This document shows positions 26,701 through 38,700 of a stretch of DNA of 64,000 nucleotides, piece by piece (position 1 is the first letter of the stretch; every line of letters starts with the position of its first letter). The notes under the pieces are model-generated. The model searched no databases, had not been told where the DNA came from, and saw only the letters and a list, made by a program, of their open reading frames with translations. The translations under genes and the position numbers were made by a program. This DNA is from Onchocerca volvulus (lineage: Eukaryota; Nematoda; Chromadorea; Rhabditida; Onchocercidae), in the NCBI GenBank assembly GCA_000499405.2, contig HG738139.1, forward strand, positions 6,534,616-6,598,615, in the 5' to 3' direction.

Positions 26701-29700
26701 TTATGATTTTCTTACAATTATTGCGCAATTACTGATATTTTCCCACGATATTTTCTTCTAGTCATTTAAAAGTATTATAATCTAACAGAAATAAGAACTT
26801 TATCCTGCTAATTTGATTTTCCTAATTTCAGGTAAACGATGATAGTGAGTCAAACACACCTGATGTTTTGAAATCCACGTATTGAATTAATTATCAAATC
26901 ATCGCGTTTAAATGTATAATATTTACAATTTGAATGACTGAATTTTCAATTAGAAATGAAACGCTGAAATTGCGAACAAAAATGAGAGACCTTCGTTATA
27001 CAATGAATATTTCAAAAATTTCGCGAAGGTAAAGAAAGCTCTTCCCCAACATTAAATTTTATAAAACGGCAATTCCCACTACAAAGGTAAAAGCAGAATC
27101 CACATTTGGCATGGTCAGTGCACACTTATCGTCCTATTACTGCATTTTTGAAGGAAATTGAAATAAATTATTTTTTTCAGATCTTATAACTGAAAGAAAA
27201 AAAAAGCCGAATGCAGATGTTGAATCTTCAAAATGATTTTGAAAATAACGATTTATCGAACAAAAAAAAAAAAAAAAGAAAAAATCGTTCGATAAATCGT
27301 TCAAAATTTTCAGAAGTTTTGCGAAACTTTCTGTATTGATGCAAATCATCATATCATATTATCATTAAAATATTATGTTATTACTTACTTTTCATAAATG
27401 CGGCTGTGCGGTGATAACGATGATACTGTTATGTGATCTGAAAAATAATATTCTATTCTAATTTATTTCATTTTATCAAGCATCAGTAATAGTTTCCGCA
27501 GTTCTATAAAAATTTCTAAATTATTATTCAGTTCATTTTTTTTTTCCCAAAATTCAATTAATTATTGGCCAGAAAACGATGTGTTGAAATTCTCGAGGAT
27601 TTAAAAACGCTGTTGAAGTATTTTTTTTTTTTGCATTTACAGATTTTATGCAAAATTTTCATCAACTACTGATGTTTTTCAACAATAATAACAAAAGGAT
27701 AACTAATGCAACGCGCATTTGTTTTGCATTGCTGAAAAGCCCTCATAATGCATAATCTAATAAGATATAATATTGTTGTTGTTGTTGTTAGTGGTGAAAT
27801 GTATCAATGGGAAGCAATTAGTGGATGAATAAATGAGAAGAAATACTATTTGACCCCTGACCTCTTCTAAACTTTGTCTCCAAATTAATCCATCACCAGA
27901 AATCAACAATAAAATCTAAGAAGATGATAATAATAATTTCCACATTCCAAAGGTTAGCATTTCTTTTTACCATACCGCTCATTTAATTCTTTTATTGCAG
28001 GCGCATTTACTTCCTATTATTAATGCTCTTTTTTATCTCTAAACAAAACAATCTTTCTCCTAATGATAATGCAAATTACTTCAAGAATTATTTCAATGAT
28101 TATTCGGGAAAAAAAGCTTCATTTGGTCATTCGAGAATATTTTTTAATAACATCTTATTATCACCCGTATACTTCTCTCGGCATAATATAATATAATATG
28201 ATATTCTATCTTTCAATTTTTCATCTTAATTCTAATTTCTTGTTGATTTCGAAATTTCGTTCAGATTTAAATCAATGATTTGTTAGATAGTTGAAATTTC
28301 GCTTAAATTTTACGTAGATCTTTGGCATGAAGGATGTTTGAAAAGAGAGAAATATTAGGATTGTTGGAAATATGATATGTCGCCTAAGAGTTGTCTGAGA
28401 AGATGGCTAAGAAAAATGCTTACATAAGTGATTAAGCGAGCATATGGAAACATAGAATATTCCGCTTGTTTAAGCCAACGATCTTTACGATTTACTCCAA
28501 ATTATTCACCAATTTGAGAAGACCCCCACTACACCTTGTTGGGAAATACGCCGATCGCCGATCGCCGACCCCTCGGATCGCACTACCCCTTAAGGCCAAA
28601 TAACATCTTCTCCTCATTAGCTTGCTTAAAAAATCACTCTTTTTTCTCCCTTTCTCCCACTTCATACGAATCAATTATATGACAGGCAAGAGTATGTGTG
28701 ACCCCTGGAGGAGTTAAGCTAAAAAACAAATTTAACCTCTGTCGAATGATCGGTGCAAGTGCTTTTAGTTTTGGTCTCTTCTATTCTGAGATGACTTTAG
28801 TCAGAACATATAATAGAACGATCAAAGTGACTGATTTAAATTTCACTAAATTTTATAAAATAATTAAAACTTCAAGTTTAAAAATCTTTTAACACTTCCA
28901 TTTCACTTTCCTTATTTTTTAAGTATTAAACTTAACACTATTCTGTTTTCGATATTGGGAATTACTTCATTTCAAGTGTTATACTTCTTCTTAGAAAAAG
29001 GGAAGCAAGTCTACCAACGTTTAACTCTTCATTCACGATATTATAATTATTGTTCTCATTATCAAAATAATTGTGAAAAAGAGTCTACTTGAAGTAGTTG
29101 GGACATAGAAGCTACCAGTTTCTGGATTCTGAAGCAACATCTGTCTCGTTTCATCATCCCATGGTGAAACAGGCTCTACCGCTTGTTGTCCTGAACATGC
29201 ATTACGAGTATTGGGGATAAACGTTGTACGTATCTGCAATACGTGGTTATAAACTGAATAAAACATTCTATTTTTGTTTGAAAAGATGAAAAATTCGAAA
29301 TGACAAATTTCGTTCAAATTTCGAAATCGTTCTCTAATCATTTCACATGAATTTTGTTGTACATAACAATTTTTTGCCTCATTTTTTGTTTTTTCATTTA
29401 AAAAGTTTAGTTTGAAATTTCCATTCAGAAAAGTTTGTAATTCATTCAACCATTAAATGATCAAAGAAATAATTCTAAGTAGTATAATGTACTTGTTCTG
29501 ATGTCGATATTTCATAATTGTTATTTAGCAATTTAGAACGCCGCCTTGATGGAATTGATCCTGAAAAATGTAAGATATTATCGACAGTAAAACTTTTGAA
29601 ATTTTGTTTTTCTTCAATTTTCATTTAAAAGTAAAAACTGAAACTAAATAATTTTCATTTAGAATAATAGAAATGTAATGCAAATGAGTTGGAAGCATAA

Positions 29701-32700
29701 ATAAAATAAGAAAGTACTACTAAAAAAACTTCAACAAGAAGAGATCATTGAACTTTTATCAGCAATTGAATAGGAATTAAACTTTGAAAGAGAAATCACA
29801 AAAATAAAGAAATTCCAGGCTAAATCAAAACGAGAAGAGTTTTAGCCACTCCTATTGTAAAAGTCAAGAAGCCAACTTTTATGATATTCTTTCGTTTCCG
29901 GTGGGATTCCGGGTTCGTCGTACTGTGAATCATCGACAACATATGCTGTGCTAGCTTCACCATCCTCTATTAACGGTGGAATCGGTGGATCACGTTGTGG
30001 CGGTGGACCTCTCATTTCGGTCGATGTTGAGTGTGGCGAACGATTTGGCGGTGGAATATTAAGGAAACCTATGATATATCTGAAGTTAGTAGCGTGAATT
30101 AAATTAATTTAATTTTAACTTTATGGAATAAAAACTTGAATTGATATTTTATTCAATAAACTGCAATCAAACATGTTCATAGAACAGAGTTCGAACTATA
30201 TGGCTGATCTGGAATGGGACGGTACAATAAATTATAATACATTCTCGCTTAATAGATCTCCTTAAACGTTGCCTAAGGCTATAGCTAAACTTGGATGGAT
30301 CTGCAACTGGACTGGACATCAGTGAAGATATCAAATTTCATTATAGATTTCATATAATCGTGATTCAAATTAACTACTTGAGAATTTCTAACTTTCCTGC
30401 TTCAGAATAGTATAAGTTTTATGAAAAATATGCAAATCGTTATAACAATATCATTTCCACTATGACAATTATTACAGATAAAGCAATATTTGGTTCAACT
30501 TCTTATGCTGCCACTGCTTTAAATAAACAAATTTAACATCACTGCTTAAAATTAATAAAATTAAAAATGAAAATGAAGAGAATGCTAATCGAAGTGATGA
30601 ATCTTTTATTCACTTTGAAATTTGATAGTTATGCGTGACGAAAACGAAATATAAGAATCAGATAATCAATGGTATGAAGAAATGCTTACAACACCTTCAT
30701 TAATGTTCCATACTCAAATCATCTGAATGATTTTTACATGCATCACTTTTAATACTGACAAAACATACTAATCATATTTCCCACACGTTGAATGTTTACA
30801 GTAAAAATGAGTTAAGTCAGGGAAGTTCAAAGAACTAATATAAATAAAAATGTGACAATCTAAAATCAAAAATTAATATATCCTTGAATAAAATTTGATC
30901 AATTTTCAAAAAATAAACAAAACTATCTGCACTATACAAATCATGCTATTGGCGATTATTAAGCAACTCTAAAACTAATATCTATAATTGTTTAGAAGAA
31001 AACCGTTGACAAATCGGATTAGAAAATTGAACTTTAAATTTCAAATCTTTACTACAAACAGTGCAAATCTGAAACATCATTGAAATGGATTCTCATCCTC
31101 AAATAACAGATTTGAGTGTTACATATAGTTTTTTTTACACCTAAGCAGAATATTTTACACTCTTAATATCCAGAAACCGAATACTTGCGATTCAATTTAT
31201 TTAAAATTCCTATATCGAATAAAGGAAAAGAGCTATTACTCGAATATATAATCGATAAATTATTTTCTAAGGTTTGAAATTAATATTGTCCTGAAAATGT
31301 TTATATATCCATTATACACCCGATAAATTGAATAAATCAATTAATTTTTAAAATATTATACTTTTGAATATTTTATTTTCCCTCAAATATATGAATATTA
31401 CACAAAAAAACGTCCAAAAAAGAAATGTTGCTCAAGCCAGCTGTCAGAAGAAAAAAGTACAGTTCCTCCAAATAATAGAACTTATTTTATATTTCAATAA
31501 ATGGCGATGTATACTTCAAGACATTGTCACTTTTACTGATAACATTGAGTCAGCGTTGAAATTGTAATAAAAAGTGAAGTGCGCACACTTTCTTCTGTAA
31601 CATTTCGAATATAAAAAGATGAAAATATTTGAAAAAAATATAATTTTAAACATATATTTGTGCACACTCTGGAATGATTGCATGCGAAAGCTATAAAAAT
31701 CTCATGAAAGCAAATTGTTAGAACATTTCCTCATTTTCGCTAAACTTTCGTCTTTTTTCACTAACACTCAAAACCCTCTTATTTTGTATTAATATTTCAT
31801 ATAATTTAAAGCATTTGGTAAAAATGGAATTAAAATAGAATGGATGTTTAATTAAATACTTAAAAAGATAAGAAATATATGTCGAAAAAGGAAATAAACA
31901 AATATGAAATAGAAAGAATTCTGAAATATAAAGCAAACAATTGAAAATCAGAATGTCTCAAAAAATCGTATATCAAACTTGAAGAAGTGATAATAATATC
32001 AATGAATTGCACAAATTTAATCTCTGACAAGATCAAATATATGCAATTTCAATGATCTCGATATCTTCACATAAATATTAAAATTTGCTCACGTATGAAA
32101 TCTCAAGAGTTTTTTCCCAAAACGAAACATATCTAATATGTTACATATATTAATGGAGACTTATGCATTGAATTCTGGAAAACAATCATTTGAGTTGAAC
32201 TGAGAATCGATCAGAAGCTAATGAATGGTACAAAAGTAATCGCAATTTCTGTTGAAATTCGCTATTTGATATTAGTCTGCAATAAATTTGCTCTTCCTAG
32301 TCTTCATCAAGTTTGCCTAAAGTACTATTTGATCAAATATCATCCATTTAAGTCAGATCATTTGATATGCAATCAAAATGATAATTAAGCAGAATGGGCA
32401 AATGACCCAAACGACATCAAACGTGCAAAACTCTGATTTAATCTTCACAAAAGAATAGCCGCTAATGATTACATAATAAGTAATTGATGTTGTAAAATCA
32501 GAAATTCATAATTAATGGAAGCTTTTTTGTCCTTTTTTCACACATAAAAATTATTCACTTAATTAATCAAGTAATGCAAAAGTAACTCAAACTCGAAGCA
32601 GTAGCAGTCAATAAATGAAAAGATAATTATTACATCAAGCAATTACTCACCAACCTAGGATGGTGACACTATTGAGCGATTGTTCCTTCTTCTGCATTTC

Positions 32701-35700
32701 TGGAAGCAAAATGGACAGAAGGAAGCATCAATGAAGAGAAATTAATTAATTAATTAGGGAGAAATATCGCGGCGGTCACAGAGGTCCTGACTTTCGGAAT
32801 CGAATCGTAACAATGACCCGATCAGTTGCAGTATCCCAACTGCATTAAGCAATTGCGAACAACGAAGAGCCAACTACTGCCATTTGTTGTCATCCTTCCG
32901 AGTTTGACCAGTGTGGGCGGAGATGACTTCGACCTCCGCTAAGGACTGCGATCTTTCTTCTGCAGCTTGTTCGCTTGCTTGCTTGCTTTTTCGAAAACAG
33001 CTTGCTAAGACAGCTAAAGCAATATCGGCCTGAATATTGAGCCTGAATATGGCCTGAATATCAGAATTTATCAGCATTATCAGTGTTTTCATCGCGGTGT
33101 TAAAGAATCAAATTGCGCTTACGTTTTTTTCGTCGTCTACATATATTCCTTTTTAAAATGCTCCCTTTTGGAAACGATTAAATCTTCCAAGCGTAGTTTT
33201 AGTGACATGTCATATGAGCTAAGTTAGATAGAACAATAGTCGACGGTATTAGATATCAGATTTTACTATTACTTTATCAAAAATGACTTCATTTATCGAC
33301 TACCTAAATTTGTAATTTCAAATTAACTTAATTTGTTTGAAGAATGCCTCAGGTTTTTCGAATTAAAAAAAAAAGTTTGTGTTAACCAAAAGGTTGGAAA
33401 GTATGAAAAATAATAATAACAATGATGATGAATCGCCTAACATAAATATAAACAGAGTCAAAAAAAGTTAGAATAATGTTCTGGTCTAGAAATTGTAAAT
33501 GCATTTTTCGTCAAAGATAAATCAAAGATCAAAACTCTATAATCGATAATTCATTCTTCCTAATTCAATTATTTGAGCGAATTGAAGATTCCTCAGAAGA
33601 TTTTAAATTTGGACAAAACTTTTTACGATTAGATTTTCAACAGTAAAATATATATTTATAAGCTTCTTTTTGAGAAATTTATTAATGAAGATCAGACGGT
33701 AATTAACTTGTTGTGCGTTTTCGGTCGATGACTTATAAACAATTTGAAAAATTCAGCAAGCATGAATGGATAAATTGAATTATTGCCAGTTCATTTTAGT
33801 TTTAGCTTGAAATGGCATTCTGAGCTGGGAAAGAGACATTATAATCGAATTATCATAAGAATTAGACAATCGAAGAAGATTTAGCCAGACAAGTAGATAG
33901 AATTATAATGGAAGAAAAGAGCAGTTTAGAGTTGATTTGCTAAAAGTCGATTTGAAGTTACGAATTAAGCTAAATTGGCATTATTCTTAGTTAGCAACTA
34001 AAGATTAATGCCACTAGTTGTTGTGTCCCTCTCTATCCTTTTGAAATGGCCATCACATTTCACTGCTTGAAATTGAAACTTATAAGCACAACATTTAGGA
34101 TAAATAGGCAGGAGATCTTTATTTCAATAAATCACCCAAGAAAGTTCAGAAAATTTCTATTCATCACAAGAGAAAACAAAAATTAGTTGTGTATTTGATT
34201 CTAACAAAAAACAAAGTCAAATCGCATATACTTTGAATTCGATAATAAATTTTCCGAAAAAAAAAAGTTTTTTTTTTTCATCACAAATTTGAAAAAAAAA
34301 ATGTTTTCTCACCAAGAAAAAGAGAATTAGTTTGATAAATTCATCTTTTCAAAATGTACATACTTCAAACGAAAAGAAAAAAAAAGGATGCATAGAAAAT
34401 GCATCGAAAAATAATGACATTATCTTACAATCAGTCATATTAAATCATTTAATATTAGTCAGTAATTTCAATTAACATACCTTATCTAATCATCTCCTCA
34501 TTTCGATTAGCTATTTACTAAGAATGAGAAATTATTATCAGTTATCAATTACTTATCTAAATTTAAAGCTTCAATAAAAATAGAGGCGTCAAATTCTGAG
34601 CAATCGATTGTTGTAAATAATTATGAAGGCAATTGCTACAGTAATCTGATCCAATACTATGATGAAATAGTAGAAATGAAACATGTGTCATTGAGTATGC
34701 ACTGATCAGGGAAAGGGGTTGATGAAGGGGGGAGTCAAAGGTAAAATTGAGGGTCGAGAATAGGTGAGGTGTGTTGGTCACTGTCCAAATTAGTGAGAAT
34801 GCAACGAAGCGGAAGTTGATTGATTCCAAATCACTGAGTTATAATAAATTTGAGATCCTCTCGCAATTGACAACACCTTATAGCAATTAGACTATATGAT
34901 CTTAAATTAATTATTGGCTTATAATAATTAAGCCATCAAACGGTGCTTTTACTTTCATCTTTGTTTTCATTTTGTCAGGAAAAAATGAAATGGTTTTTCA
35001 TGAAATGATAATTTAGAAATTTAATAGTGTCATTATTAAAGTTCTGAATTAGAAATAGTTCGTTTATTTTAGTAAGCTTCAGTGAACCGATAATATTGGA
35101 TAATAGGAGCTTAAATTGATCCCTTAGCTTTAAACAACAATCTGTGATTAGATGATCTTCAAATTTTTTCTTGAACCTTTTTTATTGATTCTTTAGTACA
35201 AATCTCATTGAAATCATTCCAAATAATGGAATCATATTCAAAGTTAATGTTGAATTTTAGCTTTAATTAAATTTAGAATAATGAAAAGAACAAAAAAATG
35301 CTCAGATATTTTGAAGAATGGTGATTACCCACAAATGTTCACTAATTCCAGCTTCACTAATCAAATCATCTTTAAATAATTCACTCCTATTTGATTCATT
35401 TTTCCATATATTAGCTGTTTGGTGGGGGACTTTTATAGTTCTTTTTATTTTCGAATGGCAAATCCATCTGTGAAGACAGAAAAAGAAGTGATAATAAACT
35501 TACTGCCGACGAAAGCATTTTCTGTAAGAATCGGTGCTGGACGTTGGTGATAAGGACCAACTGATAAGCAAGGAATTGGCTCACCGCTGCTCATTCGCCT
35601 GCAAGACAATTGTTAGTTGAATGCTTCTTTGATCAATTTTGATTTCAAAATAGTTTCTTTCCAACAAAAAAAAATGTTTTCATTGCCTCCTTGTTCTGTA

Positions 35701-38700
35701 TTTTAAAACTTGTCGGAAAGCAAAAAAAAAAAAGTTTCTGAATCCATGTTAATCGTCTGAATATTATTGCTTATAAGTAAACATACTTAAATGAATACAT
35801 ATATTTGATAAAAGCAATAATTAGACATTTCGGTTAAACTAAAAATGCTATCATCTGCGAAAGAGCTAGTTTTCCCGAAGGCATTGTTATATTTCTTCTG
35901 ACATAATATTAATTAATTAATAGCGAATGACGAGAAATAGTAGCGAAGAGTTTTTTTTCTCATTTTATAGCCTGTCTTTATTTGACATCTTCATCCACAC
36001 ATATTGCATCTCTTGTCTGACAAAAGATCAAATGATCTGAATTAACTCAAAATAATCTAAAAACAAAATGAATCTCCTTTTAATTCTGTTCAATGTCAAT
36101 TCTTATATTCAAATTAATTATTATATTCAAATTACTGGGTTCATCACCAGTCTCGAAATATTCTCGAGAGTATAACTTACTCAGTTGATACCCTCGTTGA
36201 TGGGCCTGAATTAGTGGTTGTTATGGAGGAAAATGCCGATGAACTGCTTGCTTCTTCGTCACTGCACTGTAGATCATTATTCAACGGCATCAGTTCTTGC
36301 TCACTGCTTAATAAATCTTCATCGAGTTCGAGAGCTACAATGATCGATTATTTAATTTACACTTTTTCAAAATTGAACTTGAAAAATTTTTCAAAGTTCT
36401 CCATAAATTTGTAAAATATCCGGCAAAACTGCTATATACTTCGAATTCAGAAAGTAAATATTAGAATAAACATATAAAGATATGATTGGAACTATGGTAA
36501 ATTTTGAGTTTATTTGTTTAGCTCTTCCGAAGAAAGATGAAACACAAGAAGACGGATATGATGCAGAAGAGACCACTTCAGGAGATGATTGAAGCATCAA
36601 TATTTGTTAGCCATTTTTCTGAAAAAGGTCAATCGATGTCTCCTTGGTCAGCACTATTCCCTCCCAACAGACGGATTTCTTTCATGCTAAAAACTAAATT
36701 TTTATAGAAATAAGAAAATTTGAAAATTTTTTGATCAAATGTCTGTGTAATTTCGGATATGCAAAAAATTGGGATAAGAACATTTTATAAAGCAAATCTG
36801 TCTGGATCAAAGGTCATAATGTGCCTAAATCTCCAGAAAAAATTACAAGAAAGTAGTAGAATTGTATTTTTTTTCTCGTCATAGAAATGATGATCGTGAG
36901 AGAGTACTTTATGAATTATGCACTCATTTTAAAATCATATTTTTGAATCTGTAGCTTCTTAAAATGATGATTCATTGTCTTCACACGAATTTCAAAATTC
37001 GTAGCAGTACAGCGTCGGGTTGCAAATTTCTCAAAGGTGAAGTGTGCAAAAATAACGTTATAAGCCGCTGGTTATCGTGACGAATCAAATTTCCACAGTA
37101 TTTGAAAGAAATTGCTTTTCGAAATTTATTCCTTAATCAAACAAATTCAATGTATGAAGCAAGGTGGATGATGCGAGGATTTTTCGTTTGCTTTTCGCAG
37201 TTTTGCTTCAGGCGAATCATGGTAAAAAGAGCAAATAGAAGTAGAATATGTTTGAAAAGATGTGAATGGATGGGTGGTAATGAATAGCTCGAAACTATAC
37301 TATCTTTAATGAATCGCAGGTTTTGGGCCATTTTTTCAAAAAATTTGATTAAATGTGAGGAGTTTAATGTGGTAATTTAACCATTCCTAAACAAATTGAG
37401 ATGCAAAAAACATGACGCGAAAGTTTTATTACATATTGAATTGCTCAGCGAACCTAAAATGGCCTTCCTTGGTGACTCTTTCTTTCATTATAATATTGCT
37501 TTGCTTTGAGATGAAAACTTCGAGATGATTCACTCCATTCATGCACACAGCAGAAGAAAGGTCACACGAGAGAAATGAAACGAAAGGCTGGGAAAGCATT
37601 AAATTAAAAAAAAAAAAAGAAGCATTTCCACCGGAAGGTTAAATTCATTTTCCGTCCAAAATCTTTTTATAAATTAAATATGTGAATTTGAATTTGATTT
37701 TCAACGGTAAAAATTTCATCTATGAATTAAAAATGTCCACCAGTTGGTTTACAGTTAGAGGGGTGGTCAAAGATCGAAACAAAAGACTTGTTTGTTGATA
37801 AAACCATAATTTCCAGTACTCTCTACTTCTTTTTAACTGTTTATTTATTCCTTCACTTACTAATTAACATATATTCGATTAATTGAATAAGTAAAAATAA
37901 CTTGTCAATTAAATAATAAAATAAGTGAAAATTAATTAAATTTTTCTCAAAGATATTATAGAGCAGAATAAATGTTCTAATAATTTGCTTCCCTTGTCGA
38001 TATCATTGATTGGATGGATCTCTCATCATCAGACTATTCTCACCAGTTCACGTAACAGACGTAACGGACAACGTGTACTTCTAGCTCAGATGGAAAGATA
38101 AATGCACGGCAATATACAATAAATGCGCAATGATCAATTCGAAATCAAAGGCTTTTATGTCATTTTTAATGGAAACATTAAAAGATATTAATGAAAGTGG
38201 AAAATCGGATTCACAGGTGCAAGAATGAAAAAGAATTCAATTTGCTGCAATAACAACGAGAAAGCTATCGGAGGCAATCCTTCTTTCTTCCTGATCGTTT
38301 TCCGCTGTTTTTTGTGAGAAAATTTGCTAGTACAAAAGACCGATGAATATATTATCAAGACGAATATCGGACATTTTGCATAATATAAATCATTCCTTAT
38401 AGCTGGACCGGCCATGCAAAACGTGGTCGGTCCAGCTAATCTATATTAATAAAAATGTAAATGTTCGTTTGTTTAAAATCTTAAATCTCCGAAAGTTCTT
38501 AAAGACGCACCTTATTTATATAAAACGTGCTCCTGTTCGAATTTAACGTTGTATCGAAACTTCAAATTAAAAAAAAAAAAAATTGAAACGTTGTGTGAAA
38601 ATGATGAATATTTACATTTTTATTTATATGGATTATTGCGCATTTATCTCACTCTCTCTGTCTTTAAGGAGATTAACTTTGTAAAAAAATATCACTTTTC

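Noticed and set aside
28492..28674. GC-rich minus-strand frame and possible structured RNA
   Set aside because: It matches no tRNA, snRNA or spliced-leader RNA pattern I know, and the frame lacks in-phase splice sites.
32874..33092. Minus-strand frame with coding-like composition upstream of the alternative ten-1 exon
   Set aside because: No donor in it joins in frame to the exon at 32655-32699, so it was treated as possible promoter or 5' UTR rather than coding.
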